Assembly: GCF_020595095.1 (NCBI RefSeq)
Contig: NZ_JAJDOP010000005.1
Location: 124,001-188,000, forward strand
Direction of reading: 5' to 3'
From: Microvirga rosea
GTDB lineage: Bacteria > Pseudomonadota > Alphaproteobacteria > Rhizobiales > Beijerinckiaceae
DNA: 64,000 nt
A program made the translations under genes and the position numbers. How positions within the stretch are numbered: position 1 is the stretch's first letter; each line of letters starts with the position of its first letter. This document shows positions 55,872 to 64,000 of the stretch, in pieces. The notes beneath the pieces were generated by a model. That model was not told the DNA's origin and did no database searches. It saw only the letters and a program-made list of their open reading frames with translations.

Positions 55872-57116
55872 ATGAGCCTGAAGACACGCATTTCTGCGTA
55901 TACCCTTGCTGTTGCCGTTGTCTGGAGTCCGGGAGCGTTTGCCCAACAAATGAAGGCTGAGGTCCTGCATTGGTGGACCTCGGCCGGAGAGTCGGCGGCG
56001 GTCAAAGTCTTCGCCGATCAGTTCACCAAAGCCGGCGGCACCTGGGTCGACAATGCCATCGCAGGCGGCGCCAATGCCAGAACGGCCGGGATCAACCGGA
56101 TGGTCGGCGGCAACCCACCGACCATGATGCAGTTCAACACCGGCAAGCAATTCGACGAACTCGTCAGCAATGATCTCCTGCGTGACATGGAAAGTCAGGC
56201 AAAAGCGGGAAAATGGCGTGAGTTGATGCCGAAGCCGATCGTCGACGCGACCGTGCGCAACGGAAAATTCTATGCCGTTCCGGTCAATATTCATGGACAG
56301 AACTGGCTCTTCTACAACACAAAGGTCTTCGCCGACGCTGGACTTGAGCCACCAAAGACGTTTCCGGAGCTGATCCAGTCCGGCGAGAAGCTGAAAGCCA
56401 AAGGGATCATCCCGATTGCCCTCGGCGGCCAGCCGAACTGGGAGCACAATCTGTTTCGTGCCGTGCTCGTAGGCCATGGCGGAGCCGATCTCTTCCGCAA
56501 GGTCTATGGATCCCGCGATCAAGCGGCGGCCAAAAGCCCCAAGATGAAGGAAACCGTCGAACTGTTCGGGAAGATGCGGGCTCTTGTCGACCCTGGAAGC
56601 CCCGGACGGAATTGGAATGATGCCACGGCCCTGGTGATCACCAACAAGGCAGCCATGCATTTCAACGGCGACTGGGCCAAAGGTGAATTCCTCGCCGCCG
56701 GCCAGACTCCTGGCAAGGAGTATGGGTGTACGCTGGTCGGCGAAGGGGGCGGAAAGCTCGTGATCGGCGGCGATGTTTTCGTCTTCCCGGCCACTAAAGA
56801 CAAGGCGATGCTCGCCACCCAGGACAAACTCGCCGAGATTCTCCTGGATCCGGCAACTCAGATCGCGTTCAACAACAAGAAAGGATCCATTCCGGTTCGA
56901 ATGGATGTGGACGTGTCCTCCATGGATGTCTGCGCCCAGAAATCCCATGCGGTTCTCAGCGATCCCGCCAATCAGGTGGAGGCCATGGAGCTTCTGAGCA
57001 CGCCGAACTTCTCCGGCGCGATGCAGGACGCCGTCACGCAGTTCTGGAACAACCCCAACATGTCGGCCGATGCTTTCATCGAGAAGATCACCGCCGCCAT
57101 GCGTGACGCCAGCTGA
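55872..57116 (+). CDS. Carbohydrate ABC transporter substrate-binding protein (CUT1)
   Basis: 414 residues with a Sec signal ending GAFAQQ (about residue 25). The start of the mature protein, VLHWWTSAGESAAVKVFADQF, and GNPPTMMQFNTG resemble glucose/mannose-type binding proteins such as GtsA. GGGAGGA Shine-Dalgarno. First gene of the operon under the LacI dyad. Ligand not certain: a hexose or disaccharide, or given kduI/kdgF nearby a uronide. Confidence 0.9.
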   Translation: MSLKTRISAYTLAVAVVWSPGAFAQQMKAEVLHWWTSAGESAAVKVFADQFTKAGGTWVDNAIAGGANARTAGINRMVGGNPPTMMQFNTGKQFDELVSNDLLRDMESQAKAGKWRELMPKPIVDATVRNGKFYAVPVNIHGQNWLFYNTKVFADAGLEPPKTFPELIQSGEKLKAKGIIPIALGGQPNWEHNLFRAVLVGHGGADLFRKVYGSRDQAAAKSPKMKETVELFGKMRALVDPGSPGRNWNDATALVITNKAAMHFNGDWAKGEFLAAGQTPGKEYGCTLVGEGGGKLVIGGDVFVFPATKDKAMLATQDKLAEILLDPATQIAFNNKKGSIPVRMDVDVSSMDVCAQKSHAVLSDPANQVEAMELLSTPNFSGAMQDAVTQFWNNPNMSADAFIEKITAAMRDAS

Positions 57117-57137
57117 CGCCGCAGCACAGCGATCGGG

Positions 57138-57169
57138 ATCCGGCCGGTGAACTCCATCACCGACCGGAT
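57138..57169 (+). other. Intercistronic hairpin after the binding-protein gene
   Basis: ATCCGG-C-CGGTG, an 8-base loop, CACCG-A-CCGGAT: 11 paired bases with one C/A mismatch, between binding-protein and permease genes. Such stems often stabilise or partly terminate transcripts so that binding protein is made in excess. Confidence 0.6.
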
Positions 57170-57196
57170 TTACCTCTCTCCTGAAAAGGGTGTGCG

Positions 57197-58132
57197 ATGA
57201 GTACGGTCTCGATTTCCACCCCGGCCGTTACGGCGCCGAACTCTCACGGCAGGCGCCTCTTCAGAAAACGCCTGCCCGCGGCGATGGCGCTCTTGCCGAC
57301 GGCTCTCGTGGTTCTCGTCGTCTATATCGGCTGCATGGTATGGACGGTGCGCCTGTCCTTTACGAGTTCCACGCTTTTGCCGAAGCTCGATTGGGTCGGA
57401 ATGACGCAATACACGCGGCTTTTCGCCAATGACCGGTTCGTCACATCGGCGGAGAATATTGTCATCTTCGGCATCCTGTTCATCGCCGGATGTCTCATTC
57501 TCGGCTTTCTTCTCGCTGTCTTCATCGATCAGAACGTTCGTGCGGAAGGCATTTTCCGCACCGTATTTCTTTACCCCTATGCCATGTCCTTCGTGGTTAC
57601 GGGCGTTGCTTGGCAGTGGTTCCTCAATCCCGGCCTCGGATTGCAGAAAGTCGTCCGGGACCTTGGCTTCGAATCCTTCACCTTCGATTGGATCGTCAGC
57701 CAGGACATGGCGATCTACACCATCGTCATTGCCGGCCTCTGGCATGGATCGGGCCTCACGATGGCCATTCTTCTGGCAGGCCTTCGTGGTGTCGACGAGG
57801 ACCTTTGGAAGGCCGCGAAGGTCGACGGGATCCCGACTTGGCGGGTTTACACATCCATCGTCCTGCCGCTTCTCAGGCCAATGGTCGTGACGGCAACGGT
57901 GCTCCTCGCGACAGGCGTCGTGAAACTCTACGACCTGGTCGTGGCCATGACCATGGGCGGGCCCGGCATCGCAACCGAGGTGCCGGCGAAATTCGTGATG
58001 GATCACCTCTTCGAGCGAAACAACATCGCGCTTGGAACCGCGGCCGCGACCATCATGCTGATCTGCGTCGTGTCCATCCTGGCGCCCTGGGTCTATGCCC
58101 GCTATGTGCGGCCGCAGGGGAGGCATGCATGA
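57197..58132 (+). CDS. CUT1 ABC transporter permease (MalF-like)
   Basis: 311 residues, cytoplasmic N-terminus of ~25 residues then six helices. EAA-type loop DLWKAAKVDGIPTWRVY before the last helices. Together with the next gene forms the channel. Its TGA overlaps the next ATG. Confidence 0.92.
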   Translation: MSTVSISTPAVTAPNSHGRRLFRKRLPAAMALLPTALVVLVVYIGCMVWTVRLSFTSSTLLPKLDWVGMTQYTRLFANDRFVTSAENIVIFGILFIAGCLILGFLLAVFIDQNVRAEGIFRTVFLYPYAMSFVVTGVAWQWFLNPGLGLQKVVRDLGFESFTFDWIVSQDMAIYTIVIAGLWHGSGLTMAILLAGLRGVDEDLWKAAKVDGIPTWRVYTSIVLPLLRPMVVTATVLLATGVVKLYDLVVAMTMGGPGIATEVPAKFVMDHLFERNNIALGTAAATIMLICVVSILAPWVYARYVRPQGRHA

Positions 58133-59013
58133 ACACGGCCGAGCCTCAAGGCAGGCGCCCTCGCCGCCTCACAGCCGGGCGAATGGGTGTGTACGCCCTT
58201 CTCATCTCGGCGGCCCTGTTCTTCCTGCTGCCGCTCTGGATCATGATCGTCACATCCTTGAAGCCGATGGAAGAAATCCGGCTCGGAAACATTCTGGCCC
58301 TGCCGGTAGCGTTTACCCTGGAGGCTTGGACGAAAGCCTGGTCGTCCGCATGCACCGGACTCGAATGCAATGGAATCAGCGTCGGATTCTGGAACTCCGT
58401 TCGAATTCTGATCCCGTCGGTCGTGCTTTCCATCGCCTTCGGAGCGGTCAATGGCTATGCCTTGTCGTTCTGGCGCGTCAAGGGTGCCAACGTCCTGTTC
58501 GGCATTCTTCTCCTCGGAGCTTTCATCCCCTACCAGGTCTTTCTTTATCCGCTGGTGCGTATCTTCTCGATGACGGGCATTTATAATTCTCTGCCTTGCA
58601 TCGTGATCGTCCATGTCATTTTCGGGTTGCCGACGATGACGCTGCTCTTCAGAAACTACTATGCCGGTCTGCCGCTCGAACTCTTCAAAGCCGCGCGCAT
58701 CGATGGCGGAGGGTTCTGGACGATCTTCCTGCGCGTGATGCTTCCGATGTCGATTCCGATGCTCGTCGTCGCGACCATCCTGCAGGTCACCGGGATCTGG
58801 AACGACTTCATCTTCGGACTGACGTTTGCTGGCCGCGAGAATCTTCCCATGACGGTCCAGCTCAACAACATCGTCCATTCCACCCAGGGGGAGCGAGCCT
58901 ACAACGTGGACATGGCTGCCACCATGCTCGCCGCTCTGGTTCCTCTCGTCGTGTACTTCGTCTCGGGACGTTGGTTTGTCCGCGGCATCGCCGCAGGTGC
59001 TGTGAAAGGGTAG
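58129..59013 (+). CDS. CUT1 ABC transporter permease (MalG-like)
   Basis: 294 residues from ATG 58129 (ATGA overlap); the frame is open upstream to 57490 but that is inside the partner gene. Six helices, with the MalG-type loop LPLELFKAARIDGGGFWTIF. A Cys-containing extension (SACTGLECNG) sits in the periplasmic loop after the first helix, as in other GtsC-like permeases. Confidence 0.92.
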   Translation: MNTAEPQGRRPRRLTAGRMGVYALLISAALFFLLPLWIMIVTSLKPMEEIRLGNILALPVAFTLEAWTKAWSSACTGLECNGISVGFWNSVRILIPSVVLSIAFGAVNGYALSFWRVKGANVLFGILLLGAFIPYQVFLYPLVRIFSMTGIYNSLPCIVIVHVIFGLPTMTLLFRNYYAGLPLELFKAARIDGGGFWTIFLRVMLPMSIPMLVVATILQVTGIWNDFIFGLTFAGRENLPMTVQLNNIVHSTQGERAYNVDMAATMLAALVPLVVYFVSGRWFVRGIAAGAVKG

Positions 59014-59016
59014 AGC

Positions 59017-60096
59017 ATGGGCGCAGTCTCGGTTCGCGACGTCACCGTCGCATTCGAAGCGTTCCGAGTTTTCGACGGCTTGAACCTGGACATCGAGGAG
59101 GGAGAATTCATCGTTCTTCTCGGTCCGTCGGGATGCGGGAAGTCGACTCTGCTCAATGCTATTGCGGGCCTCCTTGACGTCGCTTCCGGACAAATCTGGA
59201 TCGGCGGCAAGAATGTCACCTGGGAAGAGCCCAAGGATCGCGGCATCGCGATGGTCTTCCAGTCTTACGCTCTTTATCCCCGGATGAGCGTCCGTGAGAA
59301 CATGTCCTTCGGCCTCAGAATGGCCAAAACGCCGAAGATGGAAATCGAAAAGCGTGTCAAGCACGCCGCTGAACTCCTGCAGATTACGCATCTGCTTGAC
59401 AGGCGTCCCGACCAGCTATCGGGCGGACAGCGCCAGCGCGTGGCGATCGGCCGGGCTCTCGTGCGCGATGCTGCCGTGTTCTTGTTCGACGAGCCGCTTT
59501 CAAACCTCGATGCCAAGTTGAGAAATGAACTTCGGGTCGAGATCAAGAGGCTCCACGCCCGCTTGGGGAAGACCACCATGGTCTATGTCACCCATGACCA
59601 GATCGAGGCGATGACCTTGGCGGACCGCATCGTCGTGATGAAGGAACAGAAGGTGCAGCAGATCGGCACGCCCGACGAAATCTATCGTCGGCCCTCGAAC
59701 CTGTTCGTCGCCGGTTTTGTCGGTTCTCCCCAGATGAACTTCATCAAGGGCCGCATCGAGTACAACGACCACATTCCCGAGTTTGTAATCGGTCAACGTC
59801 GTCTGCCGCTGTCTGACTATCTCTTCCACGACGGGCGGCCGGCGGCCCAGGACGTCATTCTCGGTGTCCGCCCTGAACATCTCGACATCGTGAATGATGG
59901 AACATGGGCCGACTTCACCATCGATATTGTGGAGCCGATGGGTGCGGACACCGTGTTGTGGTGTAGCGACCGCGAAGGCTCCCTGCAGATCCGCACCAAT
60001 GGAAGTCGAAAAGCAGCGCCGGGCCACCGTTTGTCGCTGACGGTCGACGCCGCCCAGGTTTCCCTCTTTGCCGCCGAGACAGGCGAGCGGCTGTGA
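59017..60096 (+). CDS. CUT1 ABC transporter ATP-binding protein (MalK/UgpC-like)
   Basis: 359 residues. Walker [10 protein letters not shown] at 36-44, signature LSGGQRQR at 134-141, Walker B VFLFDE at 154-159, switch His in VTHDQIEAM, C-terminal OB/TOBE domain from about 235 (LGVRPEHLDIV). All motifs intact. Three bases after the permease stop. Confidence 0.94.
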   Translation: MGAVSVRDVTVAFEAFRVFDGLNLDIEEGEFIVLLGPSGCGKSTLLNAIAGLLDVASGQIWIGGKNVTWEEPKDRGIAMVFQSYALYPRMSVRENMSFGLRMAKTPKMEIEKRVKHAAELLQITHLLDRRPDQLSGGQRQRVAIGRALVRDAAVFLFDEPLSNLDAKLRNELRVEIKRLHARLGKTTMVYVTHDQIEAMTLADRIVVMKEQKVQQIGTPDEIYRRPSNLFVAGFVGSPQMNFIKGRIEYNDHIPEFVIGQRRLPLSDYLFHDGRPAAQDVILGVRPEHLDIVNDGTWADFTIDIVEPMGADTVLWCSDREGSLQIRTNGSRKAAPGHRLSLTVDAAQVSLFAAETGERL

Positions 60097-60157
60097 AGCA
60101 CCGGTCGTCCCGTTCTCTTTATATGCCGCCTCTCACTTTCTCTTCATGAGGACTCCT

Positions 60158-60925
60158 ATGAGCGTCACGGACATTCTCTCGATCCAGCTATATACGTTGC
60201 GGGCGATGGACAACCTGGACCGCATTCTCGACACGGTCGCGGACGCGGGATATCGCAACGTCGAAATGGTTGGGTCGCACCTTGATGACGCCGCCACCAT
60301 AAAGTCAAAGCTTGACGCCAGAGGCCTCAAGGCGTCTTCGAGCCATGTCAGCTTGGCGGCCCTGCGTGAAAAGCCGGAGGCGGTTCTCGGCGCCTGCGAG
60401 ACGCTGGGCTTCAAGGATCTTTTCATGCCGGCTGTCCCACCTGAGCAACGGGACATGGATGCGACGGGGTGGCGATCGCTCGGGAAGGAGCTCGGAAAGA
60501 TTGCGGAACACTTCCAAGGTCGCGGTGTTCGCCTCGGCTACCACAATCACCACTGGGAGCTGAAGCCGAAGGATGGAGAGAAAACCGCCCTCGAGCTGAT
60601 CTTCGAAGCCGCCGGAGGAAGCCCGTTGACATGGCAGGTGGACGTCGCCTGGCTCGTTCGTGGCGGCGCTGATCCGGAGCACTGGATTGATCGCTACCGC
60701 GACCGGATCACGGCCGCCCACGTGAAGGACATCGCTCCTACCGGACAAAACGAGGATCAGGACGGTTGGGCCGATGTCGGCTCCGGCGTTCTCGACTGGC
60801 GCGATCTCTGGAAGGTTTGCCGCGAGGCGGGAGCCGAATGGATGGTGGTCGAGCACGACAAGCCGGCGGACCCCGCTCGAACAGCCCGCAACAGCTTTGC
60901 TTTCCTGCGTGGAATTGAGGATTGA
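60158..60925 (+). CDS. Sugar phosphate isomerase/epimerase family (TIM barrel)
   Basis: 255 residues from ATG 60158 with GAGG upstream; earlier in-frame starts overlap the ATPase. AP-endonuclease-2-like TIM barrel with metal-site candidates E (NVEMVG), H (LGYHNHHWEL), D (WQVDVAW), H (AAHVKD) and E (MVVEHDK). Such enzymes act on sugars, inososes or keto-sugars; here probably works with the adjacent oxidoreductase. Confidence 0.87.
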   Translation: MSVTDILSIQLYTLRAMDNLDRILDTVADAGYRNVEMVGSHLDDAATIKSKLDARGLKASSSHVSLAALREKPEAVLGACETLGFKDLFMPAVPPEQRDMDATGWRSLGKELGKIAEHFQGRGVRLGYHNHHWELKPKDGEKTALELIFEAAGGSPLTWQVDVAWLVRGGADPEHWIDRYRDRITAAHVKDIAPTGQNEDQDGWADVGSGVLDWRDLWKVCREAGAEWMVVEHDKPADPARTARNSFAFLRGIED

Positions 60926-60930
60926 CGATC

Positions 60931-62106
60931 ATGAACTCTTTGAATGTCGGCATCATCGGATGCGGCAACATCTCTGGAATCTATCTCCAGAACATCCCGG
61001 CTTATCACGGCCTGACTTTGCGTGCCTGCGCAGATATGCGCCCTGAGGCAGCCCAAGCCCAGGCGACCCGCTTTGGGATCGAGGCTCTTGGCGTCGACGA
61101 GCTTCTGGCGCGAGACGATATCGACCTCGTGGTCAATCTGACGATACCGAGCGCTCATTTCGGGGTCTCTCTCGCGGCGCTCAGTGCCGGCAAGCACGTG
61201 TTTTCGGAAAAGCCCCTGTCGGTGGATTTCGAGCAGGGCCGTCGACTGGTCGACGAGGCCGAGATGCGAGGCGTCCTTCTCGGGTGCGCTCCGGATACGT
61301 TCCTCGGCGCCGGCGGACGGCTTGCGCGCAAGCTCGTGGACGATGGGGCCGTGGGCCGCGTTCTTTCCGGCAGTGCATTCCTGATGTCTCACGGCATGGA
61401 ACACTGGCATCCGGATCCGGAGTTCTTCTTCAAGCCGGGTGGAGGGCCGATCCTCGACATGGCTCCCTACTATCTCAGCGCTCTCGTCAACCTCGTCGGC
61501 CCGGTCAAGCGCGTCCTCTCCATGTCGAGCATTGGATTTCCCGAGCGCGTGGTGACCGCCGAATCACCTCGCAAGGGCCATCGAATCGCGGTTGAAACAC
61601 CGACCCACGTGACGGCCCTACTGGAATTCGCCTCCGGAGCACAGGTCAGCTTCTGCATGAGCTGGGACGTCTGGAAACATGGACATCCGGCGATCGAGCT
61701 TTACGGCACCGAAGGCTCGCTGCGCGTTCCTGACCCGAACTTCTTCGGCGGACATGTGGAAGTCACCGAACGCGGCGGCGATTGGCGCGTGGTCGATTCC
61801 AGCGAAATGCCGCTGGGCGCGCCGAACTGGCGCTCTCCGAACTGGGCGCCCGATGCGCCGTCGCGGGCCAACTATCGTGCCTTGGGGTTGGCCGAACTTG
61901 CGAGCGCCGCGCTGCAGGGAACCCCCCATCGCTCCACGGGGCGCCTCGCCCTCCATGTGCTCGAGGTCATGCACAGTATTCTGGAGGGCGCCGCGACCGG
62001 TCAGCCCAAGGCCATTACGACGACGCTCGAGCGGCCTCCCGTTCTGGAGGACGCGGATGCAGCCGCGCTCTGGAAAGGTGTGCCGCAGACCGCTTCAGCC
62101 GCTTAA
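60931..62106 (+). CDS. Gfo/Idh/MocA-family oxidoreductase (ThuB-like)
   Basis: 391 residues from ATG 60931, GAGG ten bases upstream; a TTG at 60922 is too close to it. Rossmann motif [15 protein letters not shown] motif (VFSEKPLS), and a large beta domain. Context with a ThuA-like protein and CUT1 transporter matches the thu pattern in which sugars are handled through 3-keto intermediates. Precise substrate unknown. Confidence 0.9.
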   Translation: MNSLNVGIIGCGNISGIYLQNIPAYHGLTLRACADMRPEAAQAQATRFGIEALGVDELLARDDIDLVVNLTIPSAHFGVSLAALSAGKHVFSEKPLSVDFEQGRRLVDEAEMRGVLLGCAPDTFLGAGGRLARKLVDDGAVGRVLSGSAFLMSHGMEHWHPDPEFFFKPGGGPILDMAPYYLSALVNLVGPVKRVLSMSSIGFPERVVTAESPRKGHRIAVETPTHVTALLEFASGAQVSFCMSWDVWKHGHPAIELYGTEGSLRVPDPNFFGGHVEVTERGGDWRVVDSSEMPLGAPNWRSPNWAPDAPSRANYRALGLAELASAALQGTPHRSTGRLALHVLEVMHSILEGAATGQPKAITTTLERPPVLEDADAAALWKGVPQTASAA

Positions 62107-62128
62107 AGCCAGGGAACACGGTTCGATC

Positions 62129-62779
62129 ATGAGCGAAGCATTGATCGTATGGGGCGGTTGGACGGGCCACGAGCCGGAACAATGCGCCACTATCGTTGCG
62201 GATATGCTGAAGTCCGAAGGGTTCAAAGTGACATTGGAGAACTCGACGGCAGCGTTCGCGGATCCGAGGCTTTCAGAGCTGAGCCTGATCGTTCCGATCT
62301 TCACCATGTCGAAGATCGAGAAGAGCGAGGTCGAAAATCTGTCCCGTGCGGTGAAAGGCGGCGTCGGCCTTGCAGGCTATCACGGCGGGATGGGGGATGC
62401 ATTCCGCGAGGCGGTCGAGTATCAGTTCATGTGTGGCGGCCAGTGGGTGGCGCACCCGGGAAACATCATCGATTATCGGGTGAACATTACCCGCCACGAC
62501 GATCCGATTATGCACGGCATCGATGATTTCGACTATCGCTCGGAACAATACTACATGCATGTGGACCCATCGAATGACGTTCTCGCCACAACGACATTCT
62601 CAGGCGAGCACGCTTCTTGGATCGACGGGGTCGTCATGCCTGTCGTGTGGAAGCGGCATCATGGTCAAGGGCGGGTCTTCTACAGCTCCCTTGGGCATGT
62701 CGCCAAGGAGTTCGACGTCCCGCAGATGCGCACGATCTTCAAGCGCGGGATGCTCTGGGCGGCCCGGGCGGCGTCCTGA
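62129..62779 (+). CDS. ThuA-like domain protein
   Basis: 216 residues from ATG 62129. Glutamine-amidotransferase-like fold of the ThuA family: [14 protein letters not shown] at the start, [14 protein letters not shown] and FSSLGH-type [11 protein letters not shown] at the end. Family role in sugar use (trehalose in rhizobia) is known only loosely. Twenty-two bases after the oxidoreductase gene, last of the plus-strand operon. Confidence 0.9.
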   Translation: MSEALIVWGGWTGHEPEQCATIVADMLKSEGFKVTLENSTAAFADPRLSELSLIVPIFTMSKIEKSEVENLSRAVKGGVGLAGYHGGMGDAFREAVEYQFMCGGQWVAHPGNIIDYRVNITRHDDPIMHGIDDFDYRSEQYYMHVDPSNDVLATTTFSGEHASWIDGVVMPVVWKRHHGQGRVFYSSLGHVAKEFDVPQMRTIFKRGMLWAARAAS

Positions 62780-62827
62780 CACCTCGCAGCACGCCGTCCA
62801 CGAAGTTCGATCCTCCATGACGCGGGG

Positions 62828-62851
62828 CCGAGCGCGCAGCTCGCGCTCCGG
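62828..62851. terminator. Hairpin between the thu-like operon and kdgF
   Basis: GAGCGCG (62830-62836), 5-base loop, CGCGCTC (62842-62848), extended by CC/GG with one bulge. Lies between convergent gene ends. No T-run. Confidence 0.55.
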
Positions 62852-63193
62852 TCAGCTCACGAAGTCTTCACGCATCGGGGTGAAGACATCCAGAAGTGTG
62901 CCCGCCTCGATCGCGACGGCCCCATGCACGGCGTTCGAAGGAACGAGAAAGCTGTCTCCTTCCTTCAGACGCTCGGTCCGCCCCGATATGGTGATGTCAA
63001 AAACGCCTTTCTCGACCAGGCTGCATTGAATGTGCGGATGCGTGTGCGCGGCGCCGACGGCTCCGGCCTCGAAGGAAACACGGACCATCATCACCTGCAG
63101 GTCATAGGTCAGGACCTTGCGTCGAATGCCCTCGCCCGCGGGCTCCCATTGGAGTTCGCTGTCGAGCGCGAAGTTCTCGCCTTTGCGGTTCAT
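62852..63193 (-). CDS. kdgF: KdgF-like cupin, unsaturated uronate linearisation
   Basis: Small cupin of 113 residues. KdgF enzymes open 4,5-unsaturated monouronates from pectin or alginate to linear ketoacids. Probable metal ligands H50, H52, Q56 and H90, and the family end DVFTPMREDF. GGAGGA lies against a double ATG; the second (63193) has better spacing, and 63196 is possible. 32 bases after kduI, same strand. Confidence 0.88.
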   Translation of the reverse strand: MNRKGENFALDSELQWEPAGEGIRRKVLTYDLQVMMVRVSFEAGAVGAAHTHPHIQCSLVEKGVFDITISGRTERLKEGDSFLVPSNAVHGAVAIEAGTLLDVFTPMREDFVS

Positions 63194-63225
63194 CATTCCT
63201 CCAGATCCTGTCAGGGCGATCCGTC

Positions 63226-64000
63226 TCAGCGCAGCGCGTCCATCGGCACCATGTCCATATCGGCGAAATCCTGGTTGTCTCCACCCATCGCCCATACGAA
63301 TGCATAGTTGCTCGTGCCGACACCAGAGTGGATCGACCAGCCGGGAGACAGGATGGCTTGCTCGTTGGCGACGACCAGATGCTTGGTTTCGTCCGGCTCA
63401 CCCATGAAATGGAACACGCGCGCATCCGGTTGCAGGTCGAAATAGACGTAGACCTCGGATCGTCTGTCGTGCACGTGCGCCGGCATGGTATTCCACATGC
63501 TGCCCGGCTTGAGCTGCGTCATGCCGAGAACCAATTGCGCGGACCGGCAGACTTCCGGGTGAATCATCTGAAAGATCGTCCGGACATTGCCGTTCGCAGC
63601 GTCACCGAGGTCGAGGCGCCGCGCTCGGTCGAGACCGATCTTGGTCGTCTCGAAGCGTGCGTGGGCCGGCGTGCTGACCAGATAGAACTTTGCCGGGGCA
63701 TTTGCATCATCGGACTCGAAACGCACATCCTTGGTGCCCATGGCCATGTAGAGCGCATCGCGCGGGCCCAGCTCGTAGGTCACGCCGTCCGCCTGAACGC
63801 GGCCTGCGCCGCCCAGGTTCACCACACCGAGTTCGCGCCGATCAAGAAAATTCGGCGATCCGATCTGCTTATGGGATTCCAGGACGATCGACTGGGATGT
63901 CGGTGTTGCGCCGCCGACCACCAGACGGTCGATATGGCTGTAATGAAGCGTGATCCGACCCGGCACGAACAGCGATTCGATGAGGAAGTGACGGCGCAGT
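63226..64000 (-). CDS. kduI: 5-dehydro-4-deoxy-D-glucuronate isomerase, N-terminus outside window
   Basis: Isomerises 5-keto-4-deoxyuronate to 2,5-diketo-3-deoxygluconate (EC 5.3.1.17). The frame continues past the edge: the bases up to 64000 read LRRHFLIESLFVPGRITL, homologous to the family's N-terminal part, so the GTG at 63966 is not the start. About 258 of ~278 residues are present. Zinc site MPAHVHDRRSEVYVYF (H, H, E) plus the His in SPGWSIHSGVGTSNY are intact. Confidence 0.95.
   Translation of the reverse strand, partial: LRRHFLIESLFVPGRITLHYSHIDRLVVGGATPTSQSIVLESHKQIGSPNFLDRRELGVVNLGGAGRVQADGVTYELGPRDALYMAMGTKDVRFESDDANAPAKFYLVSTPAHARFETTKIGLDRARRLDLGDAANGNVRTIFQMIHPEVCRSAQLVLGMTQLKPGSMWNTMPAHVHDRRSEVYVYFDLQPDARVFHFMGEPDETKHLVVANEQAILSPGWSIHSGVGTSNYAFVWAMGGDNQDFADMDMVPMDALR

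Noticed and set aside
63226-63966. kduI starting at the GTG 63966
   Set aside because: The frame stays open to the window end and the extra residues match the family, so the start is outside.

Overview
This 64 kb window is dense, high-GC chromosomal sequence from an alphaproteobacterium, most likely a member of the Hyphomicrobiales (Rhizobiales), for example a Microvirga-, Methylobacterium- or Bosea-like soil or plant-associated organism. That is a judgement from gene content: lanthanide-type XoxF methanol dehydrogenase, TamA/TamB, thu-like sugar operon, Sinorhizobium-style ABC transporters and MocR/EamA pairs. The species cannot be fixed from the window. I saw no rRNA, tRNA, insertion sequence, phage or CRISPR array. 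Genes are tightly packed, often with ATGA or GTGA stop/start overlaps.

Left part, 1-13.9 kb. The window opens inside malate synthase G (glcB, C-terminus missing) and a tandem-PAS diguanylate cyclase. Next is a coherent hexuronate regulon: a minus-strand operon uxaC - PotFGHI-like ABC transporter (binding protein, ATPase, two permeases) - uxuB - manD, divergent from a GntR/FCD regulator and a UxaA-type altronate dehydratase. A dyad overlaps the regulator's own predicted promoter.

14-34.6 kb. tamA-tamB (outer-membrane biogenesis), a LysR regulator, an Nramp-related transporter with an altered metal motif, a Pls/PosA-type NRPS-like synthetase with its own phosphopantetheinyl transferase, trhO-slyX, a small DMT protein, and a complete branched-chain 2-oxoacid dehydrogenase operon (bkdA1-bkdA2-bkdB-lpd) whose E2 gene carries an in-frame palindromic element in a linker.

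34.9-49.5 kb. Sixteen co-directional, mostly overlapping genes: a taurine/nitrate-type ABC transporter, a four-gene PQQ-associated (PedA1A2BC/Lut-like) ABC system, xoxF, xoxJ, a lipoprotein cytochrome c, and a whole caa3-type cytochrome c oxidase (coxB with fused haem c, ctaD, coxC, a small membrane protein, ctaG, a second membrane-anchored cytochrome c). Read together it looks like one unit running from metal/cofactor import through periplasmic alcohol oxidation to oxygen reduction. It is the most striking block in the window.

49.5-64 kb. Small hypothetical genes, an EamA exporter divergent from a MocR regulator with a near-perfect dyad between them, then a second carbohydrate locus: a LacI regulator and a Gfo/Idh/MocA oxidoreductase divergent from a CUT1 ABC transporter, sugar isomerase, second oxidoreductase and ThuA-like protein. 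A perfect 14-bp LacI-type palindrome lies in front of the transporter. Convergent to this operon are kdgF and kduI (the latter cut by the window end), enzymes for unsaturated uronates from pectin or alginate-like polymers. Two uronate-related loci thus bracket the C1/respiratory block.
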